Shown here piece after piece: positions 14,758 to 23,211 of a stretch of 44,056 bases of DNA. A program made the position numbers and the translations under genes. The notes below the pieces were generated by a model that worked only from the letters and a program-made list of their open reading frames with translations, searched no databases and was not told the origin of the DNA. Positions within the stretch are counted from its first letter, which is position 1. Each line of letters begins with the position of its first letter. Source of the stretch: Bacillus sp. ISL-55 (GTDB lineage Bacteria > Bacillota > Bacilli > Bacillales > Cytobacillaceae); NCBI RefSeq assembly GCF_018613155.1, contig NZ_JAGGQU010000019.1, positions 1 to 44,056 on the forward strand, in the 5' to 3' direction.

Positions 14758-16413
14758 ATGAGGAAAAAATTCTTTTCCAAAGGCTTTTCATTATTGCTAG
14801 TTCTATCATTGGTTTTAGCACTATTTTCAGGCTGTTCCAGCAAGACAAATGAAAACGCTTCCGATGAAAAGGACGCAGATAAACCGAAAGCAAGTGCAGA
14901 TGCACCTGGCTGGCAAGACAATAAAGATCCAATTACGTTTGACTGGTACGTTAACTTTTCATGGTTCGCACATAAATGGGGCGACGATGCTGTCTCCAAA
15001 TATGTAACGGATAAAACTGGTGTATCAGTTAACTTTATTTCACCAGCAGGTAACGAAGCAGAGAAAATGAACACAATGATTGCATCTGGAAAACTTCCTG
15101 ATTTCATCACAATCGGCTGGTGGGAAGATGCTGTTAAGAAGATGATTGAAGGCGAGCTTGTCCTTCCATTAAATGAACTTGCAGATCAATATGATCCATA
15201 TTTTTATAAAGTAGCAGACGGAGCAAAAATCGAGTGGTATAAGCAAGAAGATGGAAACACATATGGCTATCCAAATGCTTCTTCTTCACCAAAGGATTTT
15301 GACAAGTATAAAAACCTTAAGCCATCAAACCAGACATTCCTTGTAAGAAAAGATATGTATGAAGCGATTGGCAGCCCGGATATGAGCACTCCTGAAGGAT
15401 TCTTAAAAGCTCTAGAAGCTGCTAAGGAAAAATACCCTGAAGTGAACGGTGCACCATTGATTCCATTCGGATTGAATGAATTTACAGATGTAGGAAACAC
15501 TTCTCTTGAAGGCTATCTGCAAAACTTCTTGAACATCCCGATGGAAAAAGACGGAAAGGTTTATGACCGCAGTCAGGATCCTGAATATCTTGCATGGTTA
15601 AAGACTTTCAGAGAAGCAAATGACAAAGGACTTCTTGCAAAGGACATCTTCATTGACAAGCGTCCACAAATGGAAGAAAAGATTTCACAAGGCCGTTACT
15701 TCGCAATGCTTTACCAGCGCAGTGACCTTGCAGCACAACAGCACGCATTGTATGCAAAAGATCCTAATTCAGTTTACATTGCAGTAGACGGCCCAGCGAA
15801 CTCTAATGGAGACGGCCCAGCATTAGCGGGTGACAGCATCTCAGGCTGGACAGTGACTTTGATCTCTAAAGATGTAAAAGACAAAGAAAGAGCAATCCAA
15901 TTCCTGACTTACATGATCAGTGAAGAAGGACAAATGGACCTTTACATGGGTAAAGAAGGCGAAACGTATGATATGGTAAACGGTAAGCCTGAATTCAAAC
16001 CGGAAGTTCTTGATCTATTGAACAAAGACCGTGCAGCATTTGACCAGCAGTATGGCGCTTCATTCAAATACTGGATGCTAATGGATACAAACATGAGCCT
16101 TGCATGGGCACCGCCAGCTTCTGAACCATTCAAGCAAATGGAAGACTGGACAAAAGGAAAGACAGTCAGCTATGCAGAATTTGATGGCATCAGCCCAACT
16201 GGAACTTCTGCAGAAGGTGTAGCAGCAAGCAAGATCGCACAGGAATGGGGCAAAACTCTTCCTAAGCTTCTACTAGCTAAATCTGATAAAGAGTTCGATA
16301 AGGTTTTCAACGAATTCCTGAAGAAGCGTGATTCTTTCGGCTATGAAAAAGTTGAAAAGTATCAGCAGGAAGTATATGAAAAGAACAAGGCAAAACTTGA
16401 GTCAGCAAAATAA
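14758..16413 (+). CDS. Extracellular sugar-binding lipoprotein of the glucan importer (LplA-like)
   Basis: This 551-aa family 1 solute-binding protein has a lipobox ending at Cys26 (ALFSGC), a charged linker, then a large two-lobed domain. Its size is typical of LplA/YtcQ-type proteins that bind long oligosaccharides. An in-frame ATG 39 nt upstream would put polar residues before the signal peptide, so I start at the ATG behind AGAGAGGG. Trp/Tyr-rich stretches (TFDWYVNFSWFAHKW; AWAPPASEP) suit carbohydrate stacking. Between its permeases and a two-component system, it should capture laminarin oligosaccharides. The ligand is inferred only. Confidence 0.92.
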   Translation: MRKKFFSKGFSLLLVLSLVLALFSGCSSKTNENASDEKDADKPKASADAPGWQDNKDPITFDWYVNFSWFAHKWGDDAVSKYVTDKTGVSVNFISPAGNEAEKMNTMIASGKLPDFITIGWWEDAVKKMIEGELVLPLNELADQYDPYFYKVADGAKIEWYKQEDGNTYGYPNASSSPKDFDKYKNLKPSNQTFLVRKDMYEAIGSPDMSTPEGFLKALEAAKEKYPEVNGAPLIPFGLNEFTDVGNTSLEGYLQNFLNIPMEKDGKVYDRSQDPEYLAWLKTFREANDKGLLAKDIFIDKRPQMEEKISQGRYFAMLYQRSDLAAQQHALYAKDPNSVYIAVDGPANSNGDGPALAGDSISGWTVTLISKDVKDKERAIQFLTYMISEEGQMDLYMGKEGETYDMVNGKPEFKPEVLDLLNKDRAAFDQQYGASFKYWMLMDTNMSLAWAPPASEPFKQMEDWTKGKTVSYAEFDGISPTGTSAEGVAASKIAQEWGKTLPKLLLAKSDKEFDKVFNEFLKKRDSFGYEKVEKYQQEVYEKNKAKLESAK

Positions 16414-16425
16414 ATAACTATGGAA

Positions 16426-16479
16426 AGACTGTTCCTTCTCGAATTAAATTTCTTGAAGGGGCAGTCTATTCCTCTTTTT
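16426..16479 (+). terminator. Terminator after the binding-protein gene
   Basis: AGACTGTTCCTTC pairs with GAAGGGGCAGTCT (13 bp including G-U pairs), followed by ATTCCTCTTTTT. It separates the importer genes from the two-component system. Confidence 0.75.
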
Positions 16480-16615
16480 ACATACAGGCAGGAATCACGG
16501 CTTTTGGCGTTTGATTACACGAAATAACTTCATCAAATTGAAACACTTTACCACAATATTAATATTGAATATCATTTATAATATTTTTTAGCGGACAAAT
16601 GATGGATGTGAAAAT

Positions 16616-18478
16616 ATGGATTTTCAAAAGACAATAAAAAAAGCTGGATCATGGTTAAATCGACTCTCCCTGCAACAAAAGCTGATTGCCTTATATATCA
16701 TTATTATTATCATTCCTATTATCATTTTCATTTCTATTTATTCCAGTAACGTTTATGGCAGGGCGATCAATGAAATCAGGATTAAAAGTGAAAATGCTCT
16801 TGAAATCGAGAAAATCCATATAAAAAACAATATTGAATCTATGAGACGAACGGCTCAAATGGTCGTTTCGGATATGGAATTCATCGACTTTGTTAAAAGC
16901 AGGAACGAAGCAAATATTGATCAGCTAATTGATTTCAGAATGAACGAGTTGTCGAATGTGACCAGGCTGCAGGCTAATAATCCAGCTATTGAAAATATCC
17001 GGCTGTATACCACCAATCCATATATAACCGAGATGTGGCCGATACTTTTTAAAGAAAATCGAATCATGGAAAAGCCATGGAGGGAAGAGGTCATCAACAG
17101 GAATGGGATGGAGGTATGGTGGTTCGACCAGCAGACCGAGGATGTCCTTGAAAGACTTCCATCACAAAACACAGCTAAGATCTCATTGTTGCGGGAATTG
17201 GATTACCCAAAGGATGAACATTTAGGCATCATTGAAATCAATATGTTTTTGAAAAACTTCTTCCCTAAAATGTTCGGAACGGTGCAGGACCCTGATTCGG
17301 TCTATGTGGTCATTGATAAGGATAACAATATGATCAGGAATTTTCATCACACCTATTTTGAAGATGCCGGTATTGACACTGAAGATCTGAAACGTAAATT
17401 CAACAAATCAAAACATGAAGGCACAGGCAGTTTTGAATTTGAAAACAATGAAACTCCGTACCTGGTTATCACTGCCTATATTGATGATTTGGATGCATAC
17501 CTGCTGAATGTCATTTCCCTTGAAGGCCTTTATGCTGAAACGGCAAAGACCAGGAATGTTATTTTTAGCGGAATTATCTTTCTTGTTATTATTCTTTCTT
17601 TTGTTACCTATGTATTGGTTTTATTGCTTTTGAAAAAAATGTACAAATTGAAAGATTCAATGAAGCAGGTAGAACAAGGAGACTTTTCTGTTGATGTTGA
17701 GATTAATGGACAAGATGAGATTTCGGAGCTTGCATTTCATTTTAAAAGTCTTCTTGGTAAAATGAATGGATTGATCGCCGAAGCTGTCAATAAGCAGGCG
17801 ACAGCCAAAGAAACAGAATTAAAGGCCTTGAAAACGCAAATTGACTCTCATTTCCTTTACAATACGTTGGAAAACATCAAGATGATGGCAGAAATAGAAG
17901 GGCAGTACCCTATTTCTGATGCCGTGACCTCCCTTGGTGAAATGATGCGCTACAATCTTAAATGGAAGAATGATTTTGTAGTGCTGGATGAAGAGTTGAA
18001 TTATATAAAGAATTATGTAGACATTATGAATTTGCGTCTGGATGGATTACTAACCTTGAATATTGATATCCCCCATGAATTGCATGATCAGGAAGTTCTG
18101 AAAATGTCGCTGCAGCCGATCATTGAGAATGCCATTAAACATGGAATCATTCCAAATGACCAGAAAAATGAAGGCATCCTGCAGGTGAATGGGATATGTT
18201 CAGAGGACCATATCATCATTGAGATAAAAGATAATGGTGTGGGAATGACAAAAGAGGAATGTGAATCCCTCAACTTATCCATTCAAACAGGGGTAAAAAC
18301 TCAAAATTCCGGTTCTAAAGGTGGAAATGGCATAGGTATCCACAATGTGAATGAGAGAATCCAGCTTTACTATGGACCGGAGTATGGAGTGTTTGTGACA
18401 AGTGAGAAAGGCGAATTCACGATGGTAACGATAAAAATGCCTTGTAAAATCATGAAAGGAGGCAGCCAAAGTGTATAA
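16616..18478 (+). CDS. Sensor histidine kinase, YesM-like
   Basis: This 620-aa membrane kinase has TM1 at residues ~24-43, an extracellular Cache-type sensor of ~270 residues, TM2 at ~315-342 and a HAMP domain. The His_kinase domain has phosphoacceptor His412 in SHFLYNTLENI, and the C-terminal ATPase has an N-box (IIENAIKHG) and G-box (DNGVGM; GGNGIGIHNV). This architecture is the YesM/LytS group that in Bacillus and Paenibacillus controls polysaccharide utilisation genes. It sits between the importer and the glucanases, so it probably detects oligosaccharides or the loaded binding protein. The ribosome binding site is weak. A TATAAT lies at 16577, without a clear -35. It overlaps the regulator gene by 8 nt. 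Confidence 0.92.
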   Translation: MDFQKTIKKAGSWLNRLSLQQKLIALYIIIIIIPIIIFISIYSSNVYGRAINEIRIKSENALEIEKIHIKNNIESMRRTAQMVVSDMEFIDFVKSRNEANIDQLIDFRMNELSNVTRLQANNPAIENIRLYTTNPYITEMWPILFKENRIMEKPWREEVINRNGMEVWWFDQQTEDVLERLPSQNTAKISLLRELDYPKDEHLGIIEINMFLKNFFPKMFGTVQDPDSVYVVIDKDNNMIRNFHHTYFEDAGIDTEDLKRKFNKSKHEGTGSFEFENNETPYLVITAYIDDLDAYLLNVISLEGLYAETAKTRNVIFSGIIFLVIILSFVTYVLVLLLLKKMYKLKDSMKQVEQGDFSVDVEINGQDEISELAFHFKSLLGKMNGLIAEAVNKQATAKETELKALKTQIDSHFLYNTLENIKMMAEIEGQYPISDAVTSLGEMMRYNLKWKNDFVVLDEELNYIKNYVDIMNLRLDGLLTLNIDIPHELHDQEVLKMSLQPIIENAIKHGIIPNDQKNEGILQVNGICSEDHIIIEIKDNGVGMTKEECESLNLSIQTGVKTQNSGSKGGNGIGIHNVNERIQLYYGPEYGVFVTSEKGEFTMVTIKMPCKIMKGGSQSV

Positions 18479-19982
18479 AGTTCTTATAGCTGACGATGAG
18501 AAAAATATCAGATTGGGTATACAGGCTATGATCAAGCGGGAATATCCAAATTTCGAAACTTTCATTGCATCAGATGGACAGGAAGCCCTGGACGGTGTTT
18601 TGAAAAATAAACCGGATATCGTGATCACTGATATCAAAATGCCAAGGATGGATGGCATTCAATTAATCAAAGAGCTCCAACAGCAAGAAGACATAAATAC
18701 ATCGATTGTGATTCTCAGCGGTTACGATGATTTCACGTATGCCAAGGAAGCGATCAAACATAAGGTAAAGGATTACTTATTGAAGCCGGTAAACCGGACA
18801 GAGCTATTCAAAACATTGAATACCATCATAGAAGAACTGGAAAACAGCCAGAAAATGACCTACCAGCATATGGATGACTACCGTGCCAGTCAACTGAATT
18901 ACATTTTGCTTAATCCTAATATTCAACAGGCAGATGTAGAAGATCTGTATAAGAAAATGAAAATAGATTCGTATCCGGATGGTTACTATGTGGGAATCAT
19001 TCAGGTGGATGGAGATATAGATGGTGAGGACTTTCTTAATAAGATCAATCAGCTGATCCATTCCAGCAGTGATAGCATCCCGTTCCTTGATAAAGACGGC
19101 CGGGTGACAATCATTTCATCAGACTTTGAGCAATTTTCGTTTCTGAAAGAACAGCTTGGCAGGGACAGACATTTGATTTTTACCATTGGCATTAGCGAAA
19201 AGGCGCATGATATAAGGGAATTTAAAAAAACTTATGGCCAGGCAGCCACAGCAATCAAGTATCATTTCCTCTATCCGCGTCGTCAGACTATTTTATATGA
19301 GAATGTTAAAGAGAAACCAGAAGTGGACTCTCTCCCAGCTGACCTTATCAATAAAATTTCCAATATGCTGGGGACTGAACGGGAAAAGGAAATTAAAGAT
19401 AACCTCAGGCAGGTTATGGATTTCGATGTCATTGCCCACAGCAGCATCGACTATCTTGAAAACCTTAATGAGGAAATCAATGAGACGATCTTCAAAGGCT
19501 TTTTCAAGAGGTTGGGGGAAGAATCTCTTGTAACGTTCGAGCTTTTAAATAAGATAGACAATATCTATAACTTTGACAACTTCCATGAATACTTCCATGC
19601 CCTCGAGGATTTGCTGATGAGAATCCATGAATACAATAAACAGGTAAAAGCAGTGTATTCAGAGCAAAAGTACATGGATCGGGCAATTGCGTATATTAGG
19701 GAAAATTATCATAAGGATTTGAATTTAGCTGTAGTCGCTAATTACATTTCATTGAATTATTCCTATTTCAGCCATATGTTCAAGGAGTATATTGGACAAA
19801 ACTTCGTTGACTACTTGAAGATGGTCAGAGTAGAAAGTGCAAAGCGGCTGCTGAAAGAGACGGATTTCAAGATACTGGAAATCAGTGAGATGGTAGGGTA
19901 CAAAAACCCAAAACAATTTGCGAGAGTGTTCCGTGATGTTGAAGGGATTTCACCAAAAGAATATCGGGAACTGAATGGATGA
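18471..19982 (+). CDS. AraC-family response regulator, YesN-like
   Basis: This 503-aa regulator has a receiver domain at residues 1-120 with acidic residues near the start (ADDEKN), phosphoacceptor Asp54 (IVITDIKMPRMDG) and Lys in LLKPV. A ~270-residue middle region of unknown fold follows, then a C-terminal AraC DNA-binding domain (~400-503, two helix-turn-helix motifs, ending GISPKEYREL). It begins with GTG behind AAAGGAGG and overlaps the kinase gene, so the two form a dedicated pair. It should activate the adjacent glucan genes when phosphorylated. No binding site could be defined by eye. Confidence 0.93.
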   Translation: MYKVLIADDEKNIRLGIQAMIKREYPNFETFIASDGQEALDGVLKNKPDIVITDIKMPRMDGIQLIKELQQQEDINTSIVILSGYDDFTYAKEAIKHKVKDYLLKPVNRTELFKTLNTIIEELENSQKMTYQHMDDYRASQLNYILLNPNIQQADVEDLYKKMKIDSYPDGYYVGIIQVDGDIDGEDFLNKINQLIHSSSDSIPFLDKDGRVTIISSDFEQFSFLKEQLGRDRHLIFTIGISEKAHDIREFKKTYGQAATAIKYHFLYPRRQTILYENVKEKPEVDSLPADLINKISNMLGTEREKEIKDNLRQVMDFDVIAHSSIDYLENLNEEINETIFKGFFKRLGEESLVTFELLNKIDNIYNFDNFHEYFHALEDLLMRIHEYNKQVKAVYSEQKYMDRAIAYIRENYHKDLNLAVVANYISLNYSYFSHMFKEYIGQNFVDYLKMVRVESAKRLLKETDFKILEISEMVGYKNPKQFARVFRDVEGISPKEYRELNG

Positions 19983-19983
19983 A

Positions 19984-20009
19984 GAGGGCTGAATAGGCTC
20001 TCTTTTTTC
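19984..20009 (+). terminator. Terminator after the response regulator gene
   Basis: GAGGGCT pairs with GGCTCTC around GAATA, followed by TTTTTTCTGTTTTTT. Confidence 0.7.
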
Positions 20010-20123
20010 TGTTTTTTCAAGTTATTAATGGGGGGCAAATTAAATCTCTATAAAAGAATGCTCAATCAGTATTAGGTAATAAGTTTTATAATTTCTCGGC
20101 ACAAATGGAAAAGTCCCCCGGGG

Positions 20124-20799
20124 TTCGGACAAAATCTTGTCGGAGGGGCCTGTAATTTGTCCGAAGTCACCTCGGGTTCGGACAAAATCACGCTGGAGCG
20201 TCTTCAATTTGTCTGAAGTCCCCTCAGGTTCGGACAAAATCACGCTGGAACGTCTTCAATTTGTCTGAAGTCCCCCCAAGTTCGGACAAAATCTTGCTGT
20301 AGCGTCTTCAATTTGTTCGAAGTCCCCCCAGGTTCAGACAAAAGCACGCTGATGCGTCTACAATTTGTCTGAAGTCCCCCCAAGTTCGGACAAAATCTCG
20401 CTGGAGCGTCTCCAATTTGACTGAAGTCCCCCTAGGTTCAGACAAAATCACGCCGGTGCAGGTTAAATTTGTCTGAAGTCCCCCCAAGTTCGGACAAAAT
20501 CTCGCAGGAGCGTCATCAATTTGTCTGAAGTCACCCCGGATTCGGACAATATCAAGCCGGTGCGTCATCAATTTGTCTGAAGTCCCCCCAAGTTCGGACA
20601 AAAACTCGCTGGAGCGTCATCAATTTGTCTGAAGTCACCCCGGATTCGGACAAAATCTCGCAGGAGCGTCATCAATTTGTCCGAAGTCCCCTCTGGTTCG
20701 GCCAAATTCTCACTGGAGCGTCTTCAATTTGTCTGAAGTCACCCCAAGTTCGGACAAAATCTCACCGGAGCATCTTCAATCTGTCCGAAGTAACTCCCA
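20124..20799. repeat. 52-bp tandem repeat array, 13 copies
   Basis: Each unit runs TTCGGACAAAAT, ~20 variable nt (often CGCTGGAGCGTC), AATTTGTCTGAAGTCC, CCCAAG. Thirteen units lie head to tail. TTCGGACAAA and TTTGTCYGAA are reverse complements, so each unit can form a 10-bp hairpin with a ~20-nt loop. The end of one unit can equally pair with the start of the next across a ~12-nt loop. The spacing is not a multiple of three, and ORFs of 60-100 codons on both strands shift frame between units, so the array is not coding. It lies between the regulator gene and the glucanase operon. Confidence 0.9.
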
Positions 20800-20871
20800 A
20801 TTCATTTTTATCAGCGTTTATATGGGAATTCACTTAAAACCCAATTAATCTCGAACTATTTTAACGTTTTT

Positions 20872-20885
20872 TGGAAGTGTTTTCA
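20872..20885 (+). promoter_or_regulatory. cre-like site upstream of the glucan enzyme operon
   Basis: TGGAAGTGTTTTCA matches TGNAANCGNTNNCA with a single deviation (T for C in the central CG). It lies 25 nt before the -35 box. Catabolite repression is inferred. Confidence 0.45.
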
Positions 20886-20910
20886 CAGGATTCTACGCTC
20901 TTCTAAAATA

Positions 20911-20939
20911 TTGACACCCTAAACAAAATTCTCTATCTC
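20911..20939 (+). promoter_or_regulatory. Candidate promoter of the glucan enzyme operon
   Basis: A perfect TTGACA is followed after 17 nt by TATCTC, a poor -10 box. A weak -10 suits a promoter needing an activator such as the YesN-like regulator. About 85 nt separate it from the first gene. Confidence 0.5.
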
Positions 20940-21024
20940 AAGATGCAGGACTGGCAAAGGTAGAATAGGAATTGAGATATATTTTGTTCGCAGCAACGAG
21001 TTTTTTCAGAAAGGGGCGGTTTAG

Positions 21025-21831
21025 GTGGAGTCAAAAAATCAGGGCAATTTAAGCAAAGAAATGATGACGCTTTCAAATTCAGAAGCGGAATGGAAGTTAG
21101 TTTGGGAAGAGAATTTTAATCTTTCTGAGATAAATGAAAACAACTGGAATTTTGTTGAGGCTGGCAATGGCTTCGGGAATGAAGAATCCCAGTACTATAC
21201 AAGACGGAATGAAAACGCTCGAATCGAGAATGGCATGCTGGTGCTTGAGGCGAGGAATGAGGAGTATAAAGGGATGGATTATACATCCGCGAAATTGACG
21301 ACTAAAGGCAAGGCAGCTTGGACTTACGGACGATTCTCATTTCGGGCTAAATTGCCTGAAGGCCAGGGAATCTGGCCTGCCATCTGGATGATGCCAGAGG
21401 ATATGGAAAAGTATACTGGATGGCCAGCCTGCGGGGAAATCGACATCATGGAGAGTATCGGCCATCAACCTGGTACGGTTTATGGAACGCTCCATTATGG
21501 CATGCCTCACACCTACACAGGAGACAACTTCACTCTTCCGGAAGGTAAGAAGTTCTCTGATGATTTCCATGTCTTCACCCTTGATTGGGAACCAGGCGAA
21601 TTCAGATGGTATGTAGATGATGTCCTCTATGCAAGACAGACTGAATGGTTCAGCAAGGCTTCGGAATCAGAAGATAAGCAGCCTGGTTTTGCACCATTTG
21701 ACCGCGAATTTTACCTGCAGCTGAATCTTGCTGTCGGTGGAAAATGGCCGGGATACCCTGATGAAACAACCCAGTTCCCACAGAGAATGACAGTTGATTA
21801 CATCAAAGTTTACGAGAGAAAAGATCAATAA
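21025..21831 (+). CDS. GH16 beta-1,3-glucanase (laminarinase-type), no signal peptide
   Basis: This 268-aa protein is a bare GH16 catalytic domain. The active-site motif GEIDIMES is intact: nucleophile Glu138, Asp140 and acid/base Glu143. Flanking signatures IWPAIWMMP and TLDWEPGEFRWYVDD point to the endo-beta-1,3(4)-glucanase branch. There is no signal peptide or membrane segment; the N-terminus MESKNQGNLSKE is polar. It therefore should act in the cytoplasm on imported oligosaccharides, unusual for GH16. The start is GTG behind AAAGGGG. It is the first gene of a GH16-GH1-phosphorylase-GH30 cluster. Confidence 0.9.
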   Translation: MESKNQGNLSKEMMTLSNSEAEWKLVWEENFNLSEINENNWNFVEAGNGFGNEESQYYTRRNENARIENGMLVLEARNEEYKGMDYTSAKLTTKGKAAWTYGRFSFRAKLPEGQGIWPAIWMMPEDMEKYTGWPACGEIDIMESIGHQPGTVYGTLHYGMPHTYTGDNFTLPEGKKFSDDFHVFTLDWEPGEFRWYVDDVLYARQTEWFSKASESEDKQPGFAPFDREFYLQLNLAVGGKWPGYPDETTQFPQRMTVDYIKVYERKDQ

Positions 21832-21850
21832 CATTTGAGGTGAGAAATGG

Positions 21851-23185
21851 ATGACTAGATTTTCAAAAGATTTTATTTTCGGCACAGCAACATCATCCTA
21901 TCAAATTGAAGGAGCCTATCAGGCAGATGGCAGAACGCTTTCGATATGGGATACATTTTCCCGGACTCCCGGGATGGTCTTCAACATGGATAATGGGGAT
22001 ATCGCCTGTGACCATTACCACTTATATGAAAAGGATATTGAGATTTTAAAAACGCTTGGTGTGGATTCCTATCGCTTCTCGATTGCCTGGCCAAGAATTT
22101 TTCCAGAGCAAGGAAAGTATAACGAAGCTGGGATGAATTTTTATAAAAAACTTATAGCTCGTCTGATCGAAAATGGAATCAAGCCTGCAGTCACTCTTTA
22201 TCACTGGGATTTGCCAATGTGGGCCCACGAAAAGGGCGGCTGGACGAACAGGGAATCCGTCAACTGGTTCATGGAGTACGCAGAGAAATGCTTCGAGGAA
22301 CTTGATGAGCATGTGGAAATGTGGATTACCCATAATGAACCGTGGTGTGCAGGTTTTCTTGGTTACCATCAAGGAATACACGCTCCGGGACACACGAATA
22401 TGGATGAGGCGCTAAAGGCTGTCCACCATATATTGCTGTCTCATGGAGAAGCGGTTGAGCTTTTAAAGGGGAAGTTTGCTTCGGCAACGCCAATTGGCAT
22501 CACACTAAATCTTTCACCAATGTATCCTGAGAGCAATTCAGCCAATGACCAGCTAGCTGCCAATAATGCAGATGGTTATTCTAATCGATGGTTCCTTGAT
22601 CCTGTGCTAAAAGGTTCTTACCCTGCAGATATGATGAATCTGTTCTCTAAATATGTCCACTCCTACGACTTTATCCAGGAAGGGGATTTGGAGAAGATTT
22701 CGATCGAATGTGATTTCTTCGGAATTAATTTTTACAGCCGCGGTTTAGTTAAATTCAATGCTGCCTCGGATTTCCTGTTCACACATGCGTATTCAGACTA
22801 TCCGAAAACGGGAATGGGATGGGATATTTCGCCTGCTGAATTCAAGGATCTGATTCACCGTTTGCGTAAAGAGTATACGAATCTACCAATCTATATAACT
22901 GAAAATGGCGCTGCATTCGATGATCAGGTTTCTGAGGACAACCATGTCCATGATCCCGACAGGCAGGATTATGTTGAAAAGCATATTCGGGCAGTCGCCG
23001 AGCTTAATGAAGACGGCATGAACATCGCTGGATATTATCTATGGTCATTGCTCGATAATTTTGAATGGGCATTTGGCTACGACAAACGTTTTGGGATCAC
23101 GTATGTTGATTTTAAAACTCAGGAAAGAATCCTTAAGGATAGCGGTTACCGTTATGCAGAAATAATCAGGAACCGTTCAATTTAA
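21851..23185 (+). CDS. GH1 beta-glucosidase
   Basis: This 444-aa cytoplasmic TIM-barrel enzyme splits glucose from the non-reducing end of beta-glucosides. Acid/base Glu163 is in THNEPW and nucleophile Glu351 in ITENGAA; the N-terminal GTATSSYQIEGAY signature is intact. It lacks features of phospho-beta-glucosidases as far as can be judged, which fits substrates delivered unphosphorylated by an ABC importer. It is 19 nt after the GH16 gene, with a GAGGTGAGAAATGG ribosome binding region. Confidence 0.93.
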   Translation: MTRFSKDFIFGTATSSYQIEGAYQADGRTLSIWDTFSRTPGMVFNMDNGDIACDHYHLYEKDIEILKTLGVDSYRFSIAWPRIFPEQGKYNEAGMNFYKKLIARLIENGIKPAVTLYHWDLPMWAHEKGGWTNRESVNWFMEYAEKCFEELDEHVEMWITHNEPWCAGFLGYHQGIHAPGHTNMDEALKAVHHILLSHGEAVELLKGKFASATPIGITLNLSPMYPESNSANDQLAANNADGYSNRWFLDPVLKGSYPADMMNLFSKYVHSYDFIQEGDLEKISIECDFFGINFYSRGLVKFNAASDFLFTHAYSDYPKTGMGWDISPAEFKDLIHRLRKEYTNLPIYITENGAAFDDQVSEDNHVHDPDRQDYVEKHIRAVAELNEDGMNIAGYYLWSLLDNFEWAFGYDKRFGITYVDFKTQERILKDSGYRYAEIIRNRSI

Positions 23186-23211
23186 ATCCAATGACTTCGG
23201 AGTGATCAATT

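Noticed and set aside
20124-20799. CRISPR array
   Set aside because: Units are contiguous 52-bp tandem copies with internal variation; there are no unique spacers of constant length and no cas genes.
20040-20837. Several ORFs of 67-97 codons on both strands across the 52-bp array
   Set aside because: The repeat length is not a multiple of three, ORFs change frame between units, and no ribosome binding sites were seen.
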